46,560 nucleotides of DNA from Prolixibacteraceae bacterium (lineage in GTDB: Bacteria; Bacteroidota; Bacteroidia; Bacteroidales; Prolixibacteraceae), in assembly GCA_947475715.1 (NCBI GenBank), contig CANJNY010000025.1:1-46560 (forward strand), given 5' to 3'. The notes beneath the pieces were generated by a model, which was not told the DNA's origin, made no database searches, and was given only the letters and a program-made list of their open reading frames with translations. A program made the position numbers and the translations under genes. Below, one piece after another: positions 31,636 through 40,955 of this stretch; positions within the stretch are counted from its first letter, which is position 1, and each line of letters opens with the position of its first letter.

Positions 31636-32775
31636 TTACGATTTTTTTTCAGGAGCTTTCTTTTTCGGATCTACAAGCAACCCTTTTAACCGATCTGCTT
31701 TATTGATCCCTGAGAGGATTTCAATATTAATCCCGTCAGAGATACCTGTCTTAACATACTTCTTTTCAAATTTCTGCGGAAGCCCCTCCACCTCAACAAA
31801 TGCGGAATCTTTTTCAAACTTTAGCAATCCTTCGGGGATGGATAGAACACTGTCGCGTTTTTCAAGGACAATATTGGCATTGGCACTGTAGCCTGAACGG
31901 ATAAACTGATTCTCTTTAAGCTTAACATCGGCCTTGATATCAAACTGGATCGCTCCATTCTCTACCAAACCTTTAGGGGCAATATATTTTAACGTAGCAT
32001 TGAATTTTTCAGACTCAATGGCACCTATGGTTAATTCAATATTCATCCCCTCTTTAATTTTTCCAACTTCAGTTTCATCAACCTTACCCTGAAAAATCAT
32101 ATCGTTCATATCGGCAATAATACCGATTGTTGTTCCGGCATTAAAAGTGTTGGCCTGAATAACAGAGAACCCCTCCTTCACCGGAACATCAAGAACCATC
32201 CCTTCGATGGTCGAGCGGATCAGGGTATTGGTCGTGGTCGCCGAACTCTTGGTAACCCCTTTACGGATCAGTTCAAGATTATTTTCAGCAGACTCAGCCT
32301 CCTCTTTGGCTGAGTTAAATGTAAGCTTAGCCTTCTGAAACTCCCCGATTGAAATTACCTGTTTTCCAAAAAGAGACGATTGCCTGTCAAAGTCGATGCG
32401 GGCATCTTCGAGGTTTAGTTTAGCCCGGTTTACCCGCGATTCGGCATTGTTCAGATTAACCATATCGGGGATAATTTTCACCCGTGCAATAACATCCCCT
32501 TTCTTAATCTTCTGTCCTGCAAGAATGAAGATCTCCTCAACAATACCCGAAACCTGGGGTTTAATTTCGATCTCCTTGCGGGGAACAACCGAACCTGTGG
32601 CCACCGTTTTCTTTACAATATTGGTTACCTGAGCCTTCTGAATCTCAAACACATCAGGCTTAGGCTGCGATTTCTGATAAAGGAAGACCAATGTTCCTAT
32701 GAATACTGCCAAAAGCAGGGTTAGCCCGAAAATCTTAGCAATCTTTTTGAATATACTTCCGCTACTCTTTTTCAT
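31636..32775 (-). CDS. HlyD/MacA-type periplasmic adaptor
   Basis: A 379-residue membrane-fusion protein with one N-terminal anchor helix (about 12-32), a split lipoyl domain (EIEIKPQVSGIVEEIFILAGQ and later TIEGMVLDVPVKEG), a coiled-coil hairpin (about 105-170) and beta-barrel parts. It links the ABC permeases to TolC. The C-terminus is lysine-rich (DPKKKAPEKKS). Spaced 66 bases from the TolC gene and 39 from the permease gene, so cotranscribed. Confidence 0.92.
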   Translation of the reverse strand: MKKSSGSIFKKIAKIFGLTLLLAVFIGTLVFLYQKSQPKPDVFEIQKAQVTNIVKKTVATGSVVPRKEIEIKPQVSGIVEEIFILAGQKIKKGDVIARVKIIPDMVNLNNAESRVNRAKLNLEDARIDFDRQSSLFGKQVISIGEFQKAKLTFNSAKEEAESAENNLELIRKGVTKSSATTTNTLIRSTIEGMVLDVPVKEGFSVIQANTFNAGTTIGIIADMNDMIFQGKVDETEVGKIKEGMNIELTIGAIESEKFNATLKYIAPKGLVENGAIQFDIKADVKLKENQFIRSGYSANANIVLEKRDSVLSIPEGLLKFEKDSAFVEVEGLPQKFEKKYVKTGISDGINIEILSGINKADRLKGLLVDPKKKAPEKKS

Positions 32776-32814
32776 AACTCTCTTAATTATTCAATTATTT
32801 ATAGTGTTTATCTA

Positions 32815-34086
32815 TTATTCTTCTCTTAATGCATCAATTGGCTTAATCTGAATTGCCCGTGATGCAGGAATCATCCCTGCAAAGAGCCCGGCGATAATCA
32901 AAATGATAAGTGCTGAAACAGCCACTGTAAGACTTACCTCCGGATGTGCAAAGAAGGCGCGGTCTCCACTTTTGGTAGGTGCATTCTCAATGATCCGGTT
33001 GACCAATTCGAGCAGCCCCACACCCATCGATAATCCGATATACCCGGCAACGGTAGTCAGAACAACGCTCTCCAGCATGATCTGGCCGATAATTGTACGG
33101 GGTGTCGCACCGATTGCCCGCTGCACACCAATCTCCTTGGTCCGTTCCTTAATTATCACAAGCATTATATTGCTTACTCCGATCACCCCTGCCATCAATG
33201 TCCCAATCCCAACGATCCAGGTAAGGATCTGAATTCCAAGAAAAAGACCACTCATCTGTTTAAATTCCTTCTCAATATTAACACTGTTTAAGGCCTGCAT
33301 ATCGGTGGGAGCAATGGAATGTTTCTTTTTAATAAACTCCTTTACTTTATCCTCAACAACACTTACCGGCACCCCTTTTTTAGCGGTGATAGCCAGAAAG
33401 TGCACCTGATTTCCCATATTATAGGTCTGAAGCATGGTGGTAAACGGTAATGAAATTGACTCCTCGGTCCGGCCGTTAATATTGATCTGCGTTTCGGCTC
33501 TGATCAATCCAACCACCTGATAATAAACCCCTGATATCTTAAGATACTGTCCAAGCGGATCTTCCTTCGGATCAAACAACGATTCGAATACTTTCTCACC
33601 GATCACACAAACTTTTCGTTTATCCCGGATATCCAGGTCGTTTATCCACCTTCCTTTTAAGACTGTTGCCGGATCTATTTTGACATAATCGGGATAATCA
33701 CCCTTAACATTAAAAGAGCCATTCTTCTTCCCACGAATCACATTTGAACCATTTCCCCACCGTCCGGTAAAATTCTTAGGAGTAATATATTCGATTTCAG
33801 GAATTTTATCTCTCAGATATTGAAGATCTTCGGAATCCATATGCCAATTCCGTCCACGTTTAAATCCCTTGTAAGGTTCACTGGTCTGCTCTGCCCAAAA
33901 GAATGCTGAATTAGCTGCAAATTTTGCGATCCCTTCGGAGACTCCGTTTTGAAGACCTTTGCCTGATCCTGCCATGACAATAAGCATGAAGATGCCCCAG
34001 AATACCCCAAAAGCGGTGAGCAGGCTCCGGACCTTATTTTTGGCCAGAGCATTCCAAATTTCATTCCACCTGTCGATATCAAACAT
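32815..34086 (-). CDS. MacB-like ABC transporter permease (second copy)
   Basis: A permease of about 423 residues with one N-terminal helix (SLLTAFGVFWGIFMLIVMAGSG), a large periplasmic MacB-type domain, and three C-terminal helices with the FtsX signature (GVSNIMLVIIKERTKEIGVQRAIGA). I choose the start MFDIDRWNEIW (34086) over the longest ORF (34104), since the paralogue upstream begins MFDVDVWQEI. Lacks its own ATPase domain, so it must use the ATPase at 35640-36353, probably as a heterodimer with the other permease. A 44-bp repeat array lies before the gene. Confidence 0.9.
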   Translation of the reverse strand: MFDIDRWNEIWNALAKNKVRSLLTAFGVFWGIFMLIVMAGSGKGLQNGVSEGIAKFAANSAFFWAEQTSEPYKGFKRGRNWHMDSEDLQYLRDKIPEIEYITPKNFTGRWGNGSNVIRGKKNGSFNVKGDYPDYVKIDPATVLKGRWINDLDIRDKRKVCVIGEKVFESLFDPKEDPLGQYLKISGVYYQVVGLIRAETQININGRTEESISLPFTTMLQTYNMGNQVHFLAITAKKGVPVSVVEDKVKEFIKKKHSIAPTDMQALNSVNIEKEFKQMSGLFLGIQILTWIVGIGTLMAGVIGVSNIMLVIIKERTKEIGVQRAIGATPRTIIGQIMLESVVLTTVAGYIGLSMGVGLLELVNRIIENAPTKSGDRAFFAHPEVSLTVAVSALIILIIAGLFAGMIPASRAIQIKPIDALREE

Positions 34087-34143
34087 GACTTCTAATTTTA
34101 ACACAAAAATTGATTCTATATTCTGATTTATCCGATGATAAAT

Positions 34144-34372
34144 CGACGATCACGTACGGATGATCCTGCGTGATCATCCGCAATGCAATTTATTCACGTA
34201 CGGATGATCCTGCGTGATCATCCGCAATGCAATTTATTCATATACGGGTGATCCTGCGTGATCATCCGCAATGCAATTTATTCATATACGGGTGATCCTG
34301 CGTGATCATCCGCAATGCAATTTATTCATGGACATTCGACGATATCCAGGCGACGATCACGTAGGATCGTCG
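34144..34372. repeat. Tandem palindromic repeat, 44-bp period, inside the efflux operon
   Basis: Units start at 34151, 34195, 34239 and 34283, an exact 44-bp period, each with a GGATGATC...GATCATCC-type hairpin and the linker GCAATGCAATTTATTCA. The array is framed by two copies of CGACGATCACGTA (34144-34156 and 34351-34363). The right one is part of a full palindrome CGACGATC-ACGTAG-GATCGTCG that ends one base before the stop codon of the permease gene. It could cause partial termination or protect the mRNA between the two permease genes. Confidence 0.9.
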
Positions 34373-35629
34373 CTACTCGTCGCGTAATGCCTCGATTGGT
34401 TTTACATTTGCCGCCTTTCGTGCAGGCAGATAACCGGCCAGGGCACCCGAAACAACCAAAATAATCATTGATGTAATGGCTGTGGTAAAATCGACGGTAG
34501 GGTTACGGAAGAATATTCCTTCACCGCCGCCGGTCGCCAGGGCCTGTTCAAGCCCGTAATTTATCCCCTCCATTATTCCAACTCCCAACAATAAGCCGGC
34601 ATAACCTGCAACGGTGGTAATGAGCACAGATTCAAGGAGTACCAAAGTGATTACCGAGGCAGGTGATGCTCCCAACGCTTTACGAATCCCAATTTCGCGT
34701 GTCCGCTCCTTAACCAGGATAAGCATAATATTACTCACACCAACAATTCCGGCAATTAATGTTCCGATTCCAATAATCCACACAAAGATTTTGATGGCCT
34801 GAAATATTTTCATTGTGCGGATATATTGGGCAAGCATATTGAAAGATCCCATCGCCTTCTTATCCTTTGGATCAAATTTATGCCTGGCAGCCAGCCCTTC
34901 CCTTACCTTATCAGTAATCGCCTCAGCCTCTTCAGCTGTGGAAACCATTTTTGTTGTAACAGCAAAGGTGTGTACCCTGTCAGCTCCGTTAAAGATCCGC
35001 TGTGCAGTAGAAACCGGAATATAGGCAGTTCTTTCGCTGTGTCGGTCCTTATCAAAAGTTAATCCAATAACTTTAAAAGGTACATTATTCAATTTTACAT
35101 ATTTTCCAATTGGATCTTCCTCCTTAAAAAGCGCCTTTTTGATATTGTCACCGATTACTATAACCTTTCGGAAATCATTCAAATCCAAATCATTGATAAA
35201 ACGACCGGAAACAATATTAACTTTCTCCATTCCCAGTAAGGAGGGGTGACAGGATGAGGTTTCAAACGAGCCATATTCATTTTTATAGGTATAAATAATG
35301 GTGCCCGGCAGATAATAACGCGAAGAGACATTCTCAATATTTTCCCCTTTTTCCTTTAGATAACTATAATCGCCATTATTGAATTTTATGGTACGACCCT
35401 CCTTCATCCCTTCGAAAGGTATCGAAGTATCGCCGGTCCACATCCACATAATATTAATCGAATTGCTTGAGAACTCCTCTTTTACTCCGTTTTGAAGACC
35501 ATTTCCCGATCCCAGAAGGATCATGAGCATAAAAATACCCCACGCCACAGAGAACCCTGTGAGGAATGTCCTTAACTTATTTTTCTTAATGGTGGAGAAT
35601 ATCTCCTGCCAAACATCTACATCAAACAT
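34373..35629 (-). CDS. MacB-like ABC transporter permease (first copy)
   Basis: A 418-residue paralogue of the gene at 32815-34086, with an N-terminal helix (FLTGFSVAWGIFMLMILLGSG), a periplasmic MacB domain and the C-terminal FtsX region (GVSNIMLILVKERTREIGIRKALGA). Ends PIEALRDE, as the other copy ends PIDALREE. Eleven bases after the ATPase gene. Substrate unknown; such pumps export peptides, lipids or antibiotics. Confidence 0.93.
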   Translation of the reverse strand: MFDVDVWQEIFSTIKKNKLRTFLTGFSVAWGIFMLMILLGSGNGLQNGVKEEFSSNSINIMWMWTGDTSIPFEGMKEGRTIKFNNGDYSYLKEKGENIENVSSRYYLPGTIIYTYKNEYGSFETSSCHPSLLGMEKVNIVSGRFINDLDLNDFRKVIVIGDNIKKALFKEEDPIGKYVKLNNVPFKVIGLTFDKDRHSERTAYIPVSTAQRIFNGADRVHTFAVTTKMVSTAEEAEAITDKVREGLAARHKFDPKDKKAMGSFNMLAQYIRTMKIFQAIKIFVWIIGIGTLIAGIVGVSNIMLILVKERTREIGIRKALGASPASVITLVLLESVLITTVAGYAGLLLGVGIMEGINYGLEQALATGGGEGIFFRNPTVDFTTAITSMIILVVSGALAGYLPARKAANVKPIEALRDE

Positions 35630-35639
35630 GGCTCAGGTT

Positions 35640-36353
35640 TTATTCGGTACGTACGCGATCTTTAAATAACTGCAACTCTCCATTTTTAATCACCTCCTCA
35701 ATTACACCATCCTTGAGTCTGATAATCTTCTTGGTCATCGCAGCAATGTCGTGCTCATGAGTAACAATAATAACGGTCTTGCCCTGATCATTGATCTCCT
35801 TTAAAATTTCCATCACTTCGAATGAGGTCGTAGAATCAAGCGCTCCTGTAGGTTCATCAGCAAGAATAATTTGAGGTTGCGAGATTAAGGCACGTGCAAT
35901 GGCAACACGTTGCTTCTGGCCGCCCGACAATTCGCTGGGTAAATGGTGAGCCCAATCTTTTAATCCCAGCCTGTCGAGATATTCGAGTGCAATCTGATTC
36001 CTCCTTTTGCGACTTACTTTCTGATAATAAAGGGGTAATGCAACATTCTCCATCGCATTTTTAAACGAGATCAGATTAAATGACTGAAAGATGAATCCAA
36101 TCATCTTATTGCGGGTCATGGCGGCCTTAGTCTCATTCAAACCCTGAATCAACTTCCCTCCAAGATAATAGGTACCCTTGTCATAATCGTCAAGGATACC
36201 CAGGATATTAAGTAAAGTCGACTTCCCCGAGCCGGAAGAGCCCATGATGGATACAAATTCACCCTCCTCTATCCCCAGTTCCAGCCCTTTTAATACATGC
36301 AGACTGTTATGGCCCATCACATACGACTTATGCAGATTTTCAATCTGTATCAT
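35640..36353 (-). CDS. ABC transporter ATPase, MacB/LolD type
   Basis: A 237-residue ATPase that drives the two permeases of this operon. Walker A is GSSGSGKST, the signature is LSGGQKQR, and Walker B is [12 protein letters not shown], followed by the H-loop VTHEHD. First gene of the efflux operon. No TAnnTTTG promoter core was found directly upstream. Confidence 0.95.
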   Translation of the reverse strand: MIQIENLHKSYVMGHNSLHVLKGLELGIEEGEFVSIMGSSGSGKSTLLNILGILDDYDKGTYYLGGKLIQGLNETKAAMTRNKMIGFIFQSFNLISFKNAMENVALPLYYQKVSRKRRNQIALEYLDRLGLKDWAHHLPSELSGGQKQRVAIARALISQPQIILADEPTGALDSTTSFEVMEILKEINDQGKTVIIVTHEHDIAAMTKKIIRLKDGVIEEVIKNGELQLFKDRVRTE

Positions 36354-36642
36354 TTTTCTTGTTTATTATCATTTATTGCTCCTATAACTATTACGCTAAC
36401 TATTCTATTAGACGCTTAAATATTCAAATTGTTACGCCAAATAGTCTGTTTTTAAATATTTTCGGAATCATTGAAACGAACATCAACTTTCGTGCCATTT
36501 ATATCATAACCCTGTATTCCATAAATATAATAGAATTCCAGGGTTAAACTGTTTTTCAAAAGTGTACGATTATTATCACCTTAATGTTCATTTTCGGACA
36601 CTGTGTAAAAAAATAACGATCAAGAACTTTATTGCAACTAGA

Positions 36643-36760
36643 TTTTTGGCTAATTATAATATACAATATATGGCCAAAATAAGAATATTTTAATTAAATA
36701 TGGCTGAATATATTTAATTATATTTAGCCAATATATAAATAATAATTGTATATTTGGCTA
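36643..36760 (+). promoter_or_regulatory. Promoter with repeated TTGGCTA half-sites before the AAA ATPase
   Basis: TATATTTG (36749-36756) fits the -7 core and puts transcription about 33 bases before ATG 36796. TTGGCTA or its inverse occurs at 36646-36652, 36725-36731 and overlapping the -7 element at 36754-36760, with weaker forms (TGGCCAAA at 36671, ATGGCTG at 36700). Together they form two inverted pairs, which looks like an operator cluster. The rest of the gap from 36354 is AT-rich and shows no convincing gene. Confidence 0.5.
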
Positions 36761-36795
36761 TATATTACAAATTAATCAAAGCCAAAATCCAGCTT

Positions 36796-38259
36796 ATGGC
36801 AAAAGATAAGATTATCGGAAGATTGCGGGAAACAGAATTATTAGAAAAAGCGCTTCATACCGCAGAACCAGAATTCATTGCGGTATATGGCCGTCGAAGA
36901 ATTGGGAAAACGTTTCTGGTCAGGGAATATTATGAAGATTCAATCTGTTTTGAAATGGTGGGTGTTCACCAAACATCGCTGAAAATACAGCTTCAAAATT
37001 TCGCACAGTCGCTAAAAATTGCGATGGGTTTGGGGATCCCGCCGGAGACTCCCGATACCTGGTTTAAGGCATTTTCGCATCTGACCTATTTTATAGAATC
37101 ACTAAACAAGAGCAAGGGTAAAAATAAGGGTAAAAAAGTAATTTTTATTGATGAACTTCCCTGGTTGAACACCCCAAAATCGAATTTTTTAGCCGCACTG
37201 GAACATTTTTGGAATAGTTTTGGTTCGAAACAAAACAATCTGATTCTGGTAGTTAGTGGGTCAGCCGCCTCCTGGATGATTCAAAAAATTGTGAACTCCA
37301 ATGGGGGGCTCCATAACAGGCTAACTCGCCAAATCAGGTTAATGCCATTTACACTTTCTGAAACCGAGTCCTTTTTGAATTCCCGGGGAGTTCACCTGAC
37401 ACGATATCAAATCATATCTCTTTACACGACCATGGGAGGAGTTCCGTTCTATCTGAAACAGGCAGAACCGGGTCTTTCTTCGGCGCAGATTATCGATCAG
37501 GTATGTTTTTCAAAAGATGGAATTTTACGCAGTGAATTTGACAGACTATTTTCCTCCCTTTTCGATCATAATGATCAGCATATTAAAATTATCACCGCGT
37601 TAAAACAGCATCGTTCAGGGATGAGCAGAAATCTGCTCTTAACCGAAGCCAAAATCCCTAGCGGCGGCACAGCCACGCAAATATTGGATGATTTGGAAGA
37701 ATCGGGATTTATTGCCTCCTGGATTCCTTTCGGGAAAAAATCGAATGATGCCATTTACCGAATCACAGATGAGTTTACACTCTTCTATTTTGACTGGATA
37801 CAACCCCTTGGAAAGAATAATCCTGGAAAGGGGTATTGGCTTTCAAGACAAAGTGATCCCCAAAGATATGCATGGGCGGGATATGCCTTTGAAGGGATCT
37901 GCATGAAACATCTGCAGCAAATCAAAAATGCCCTTGGGATAGGGATGGTAGAAACCTTTTATGGACCGTGGTATTATTCGGCTCCAAAAAATACAACTGA
38001 AACAGGAGTTCAAATTGATTTACTGATAGATAGAAAAGACTCCACAATCAACATTTGCGAAATAAAATTTTCAGAGAACGATTTTACAATTGATAGCGAA
38101 TATGCCAAAAAGCTCAGACAAAAAATCGAAATATTTAAAAACATAACCAAAACAAGGAAAAATATTTTTCTTACCATGATTACGACCTTTGGAATTGTAA
38201 ATAACTCCTATTCAAATGATATCGTATCAAATTCGCTAACTATTGACAGTTTATTTTAA
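36796..38259 (+). CDS. AAA ATPase with C-terminal PD-(D/E)xK-like (DUF234) domain
   Basis: A protein of 487 residues. The N-terminal P-loop domain has AVYGRRRIGKTFLVREYY (Walker A) and KVIFIDELPWL (Walker B), followed by the sensor SGSAASWM. A winged-helix-like part follows (SGMSRNLLLTEAKIPSGGTA). The C-terminal part has QIDLLIDR (Asp408) and ICEIKFS (Glu422, Lys424), the pattern of a PD-(D/E)xK nuclease fold, as in the DUF234 partner of archaeal and Bacteroidetes ATPases. The longest ORF starts at a TTG (36754) inside the predicted promoter, so ATG 36796 is preferred. It stands alone, preceded by a likely operator. Function unknown; DNA-related or defence-related roles are possible. Confidence 0.88.
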   Translation: MAKDKIIGRLRETELLEKALHTAEPEFIAVYGRRRIGKTFLVREYYEDSICFEMVGVHQTSLKIQLQNFAQSLKIAMGLGIPPETPDTWFKAFSHLTYFIESLNKSKGKNKGKKVIFIDELPWLNTPKSNFLAALEHFWNSFGSKQNNLILVVSGSAASWMIQKIVNSNGGLHNRLTRQIRLMPFTLSETESFLNSRGVHLTRYQIISLYTTMGGVPFYLKQAEPGLSSAQIIDQVCFSKDGILRSEFDRLFSSLFDHNDQHIKIITALKQHRSGMSRNLLLTEAKIPSGGTATQILDDLEESGFIASWIPFGKKSNDAIYRITDEFTLFYFDWIQPLGKNNPGKGYWLSRQSDPQRYAWAGYAFEGICMKHLQQIKNALGIGMVETFYGPWYYSAPKNTTETGVQIDLLIDRKDSTINICEIKFSENDFTIDSEYAKKLRQKIEIFKNITKTRKNIFLTMITTFGIVNNSYSNDIVSNSLTIDSLF

Positions 38260-38268
38260 ATCCGGGGG

Positions 38269-39315
38269 TTACTCTTTCAGCGGATTCCACCCCTGTGCCT
38301 GAATCGGAATTGCCTGACCGACACCTGCGGTAATCAGATTGACCCCTTCACTTTTGTCGGTGATATAACCAATCACCGAAATATCGGGGTGGTTGCGGAT
38401 TTTTTCAATGTCTGAAACAGGAAGGGTAAAAAGAAGTTCATAATCCTCTCCCCCATTAAGCGCTGCTACAAGCGGATTAATATTGAGTTCGGCAGCCATC
38501 TTTTTAGTTTGATTATCAAAGAGTAGCCGATCTTCATAAAGTCTGCAACCCACCTCACTTTGAGTACATAAATGGAGGATTTCGGAGGAGAGACCATCCG
38601 AAATATCAATCATTGAGGTTGGTTTAATGCCCAACTCCTTAAATATTAAAGGGATATCTTTCCGGGCCTCCGGTTTAAGCTGCCTCTCAAGGATATAATC
38701 ATACCCATTAAATTGGGGTACCATTTTGGAATCTACTTTAAACACTTCATTTTCGCGTTCAAGCAGCTGCAGCCCCATATAGGCTCCCCCCAGATCTCCT
38801 GTAACACATAATAAATCAGTATCTTTAGCACCATTTCGATAGACCAGGTCCGCTTCGTCGGCCTCTCCAATTGCTGTTACTGATATCAGAAGTCCGGTCA
38901 AAGAAGTTGTGGTATCTCCGCCTACAAGGTCAACACCATATCGTTCGCAGGCCAGGTATATTCCGTCATAAAGGTCATCAATCGCTTCAACCGACATTTT
39001 GGAAGAGACGGCAATCGAAACAGTTATTTGCCTCGGTATTGCGTTCATTGCATAAACATCGCTCAGGTTCACCGTTACTGCCTTATAGCCCAAATGCTTT
39101 AAAGGGACATACATCAGGTTAAAATGAACTCCTTCGGTGAGTAAATCGGTTGTAACTACAATTTTCTTATTCTTAAAATCCAACACCGCGCAGTCATCGC
39201 CAACCCCTTTGATGGTACTGTCATTTTTCAATACGATATTTTCGGTCAAACGACGGATTAAACCGAACTCACCAAGCTCGGAAAGCTCTGTTTTACTTTG
39301 CGTTGTATTTGCCAT
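38269..39315 (-). CDS. thiL: Thiamine-monophosphate kinase
   Basis: A 348-residue ThiL, phosphorylating thiamine monophosphate to the active cofactor thiamine pyrophosphate in the cytoplasm. Key motifs are GVGDDCAVLD, VVTTDLLTEGVHF, DLVGGDTTTS, TGDLGGAYMGL and DISDGLSSEI, which supply the metal and ATP ligands of the AIRS-like fold. It is not with other thi genes but divergent from the suf operon. No TPP riboswitch was recognised upstream. Convergent with the ATPase gene, whose stop is 9 bases away. Confidence 0.95.
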   Translation of the reverse strand: MANTTQSKTELSELGEFGLIRRLTENIVLKNDSTIKGVGDDCAVLDFKNKKIVVTTDLLTEGVHFNLMYVPLKHLGYKAVTVNLSDVYAMNAIPRQITVSIAVSSKMSVEAIDDLYDGIYLACERYGVDLVGGDTTTSLTGLLISVTAIGEADEADLVYRNGAKDTDLLCVTGDLGGAYMGLQLLERENEVFKVDSKMVPQFNGYDYILERQLKPEARKDIPLIFKELGIKPTSMIDISDGLSSEILHLCTQSEVGCRLYEDRLLFDNQTKKMAAELNINPLVAALNGGEDYELLFTLPVSDIEKIRNHPDISVIGYITDKSEGVNLITAGVGQAIPIQAQGWNPLKE

Positions 39316-39349
39316 AGTGGATCAAAAATTATTTAAAATTTTGCAACCT

Positions 39350-39357
39350 CAAAAGTA
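39350..39357 (-). promoter_or_regulatory. thiL promoter
   Basis: On the minus strand TACTTTTG matches TAnnTTTG, with TTG (complement of 39378-39380) 20 bases upstream as -33 element. The leader to the thiL start is about 28 bases. Confidence 0.6.
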
Positions 39358-39369
39358 GTGTTCATTTTG

Positions 39370-39377
39370 TATCTTTG
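39370..39377 (+). promoter_or_regulatory. suf operon promoter (-7 element)
   Basis: TATCTTTG matches the Bacteroidetes -7 core; transcription would start near 39384, about 80 bases before sufB. It lies 12 bases from the divergent thiL element, so the two promoters overlap. No -33 box at ideal spacing was found. Confidence 0.6.
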
Positions 39378-39463
39378 CAATTTAAAACCATTCTATTTAA
39401 ACACGCAGTAGGAATATGTCGTGTTTGTTTGTTAATGGTATATTATTGAACTTAGAAATTATC

Positions 39464-40909
39464 ATGGAAGACCAAAATAAATTAATACATGAGGTCACCC
39501 AACGCGACTATAGATTTGGTTTTGTTTCTGACATCGAAACCGATACAATTGTCAAAGGTTTAAACGAAGAGGTTATCAGAATTATATCTGCTAAAAAGGA
39601 TGAGCCAGAATTTATGCTCGAATTTCGTCTTAAAGCTTACCGTCGTTGGTTGACCATGAAAATGCCCGAGTGGGCCCAATTAAAAGTTCCGGTAATTGAT
39701 TACCAGGAAATTATATTTTATGCAGCACCGACACAACAGGCGAAATATGAAAGCCTCAACGAAGTCGACCCGGAGCTGCTCCGCACGTTCGAAAAACTGG
39801 GGATTCCACTTGAGGAGCAGAAAATGCTTTCGGGGGTTGCTGTCGATGCAGTAATCGATAGTGTTTCGGTAAAAACCACGTTTAAAGAGACGCTGGCAGA
39901 ACGGGGGATTATCTTCTGTTCGTTCAGCGAGGCGGTAAAACACCATCCCGACCTGATTCAAAAATACCTGGGAATGGCAGTGCCATACAACGATAATTAT
40001 TTTGCCGCGCTCAACTCTGCTGTTTTCTCTGACGGATCATTTGTCTACATTCCCAAGGGAACCCGTTGCCCGATGGAGCTCTCCACCTATTTCCGGATCA
40101 ATGCCAAAAATACCGGTCAGTTTGAACGCACTTTGGTTATTGCAGATGATGACAGCTATGTCTCCTATCTGGAGGGGTGTACCGCACCAATGCGCGACGA
40201 GAATCAGCTGCATGCAGCTGTCGTTGAAATCATTGCGCTCGATCGCGCCGAGGTGAAATATTCCACTGTTCAAAACTGGTATCCCGGCGACAAGAATGGT
40301 TTGGGTGGAATTTTCAATTTCGTAACCAAACGGGGAATTTGCAAGGGTGTTTCCTCAAAAATATTCTGGAACCAGGTTGAAACAGGCTCTGCAATAACCT
40401 GGAAATATCCAAGTTGCGTTTTGATGGGCGATAATTCGGTGGCTGAATTTAATTCAGTAGCACTAACCAATAATTACCAGCAAGCCGATACAGGGACCAA
40501 GATGATTCATCTCGGAAAAAATACAAAAAGTACTATTGTCTCGAAAGGAATTTCTGCCGGACACAGTTCAAATTCCTACCGTGGTTTGGTCAGAGTAGCC
40601 CCAAAAGCTGAGAATGCGCGAAATTATTCGCAATGTGATTCACTTTTGCTGGGTGATACCTGCGGAGCGCATACCTTCCCCTATATTGAGGTTGGGAATA
40701 GCAGTTCGATCATCGAGCACGAAGCTACAACTTCCAAAATCGGTGAAGACCAGATCTTTTATTGCAATCAGCGAGGGATCTCCACCGAGGATGCAATTGG
40801 GATGATTGTCAACGGTTATGCACGTGAAGTGATTAATAAACTTCCGATGGAGTTTGCCGTTGAAGCTCAGAAATTATTGCAGATCAGCCTTGAAGGCAGT
40901 GTGGGATAA
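39464..40909 (+). CDS. sufB: FeS cluster assembly scaffold SufB
   Basis: A 481-residue SufB, the scaffold subunit of the SufBCD complex on which FeS clusters are built. The start [20 protein letters not shown] is preferred over an upstream in-frame ATG (39416) because the family begins there. Conserved parts include [72 protein letters not shown] and [17 protein letters not shown]. First gene of sufB-C-D-S-E-T, which is closely spaced and on one strand. Confidence 0.97.
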   Translation: MEDQNKLIHEVTQRDYRFGFVSDIETDTIVKGLNEEVIRIISAKKDEPEFMLEFRLKAYRRWLTMKMPEWAQLKVPVIDYQEIIFYAAPTQQAKYESLNEVDPELLRTFEKLGIPLEEQKMLSGVAVDAVIDSVSVKTTFKETLAERGIIFCSFSEAVKHHPDLIQKYLGMAVPYNDNYFAALNSAVFSDGSFVYIPKGTRCPMELSTYFRINAKNTGQFERTLVIADDDSYVSYLEGCTAPMRDENQLHAAVVEIIALDRAEVKYSTVQNWYPGDKNGLGGIFNFVTKRGICKGVSSKIFWNQVETGSAITWKYPSCVLMGDNSVAEFNSVALTNNYQQADTGTKMIHLGKNTKSTIVSKGISAGHSSNSYRGLVRVAPKAENARNYSQCDSLLLGDTCGAHTFPYIEVGNSSSIIEHEATTSKIGEDQIFYCNQRGISTEDAIGMIVNGYAREVINKLPMEFAVEAQKLLQISLEGSVG

Positions 40910-40955
40910 TCAAGGAAGGAATGAAAAATAAAAAATGAAATTACAATTTTAGAAG

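Noticed and set aside
34144-34372. CRISPR-like array in the efflux operon
   Set aside because: Units are contiguous and without variable spacers.
36359-36547. Small plus-strand ORF of 62 codons
   Set aside because: Low-complexity Ile/Asn/Tyr composition from AT-rich DNA, no promoter or family match.
39316-39463. TPP riboswitch before thiL
   Set aside because: The leader is only about 28 bases and lacks the CTGAGA and ACCTGA motifs.
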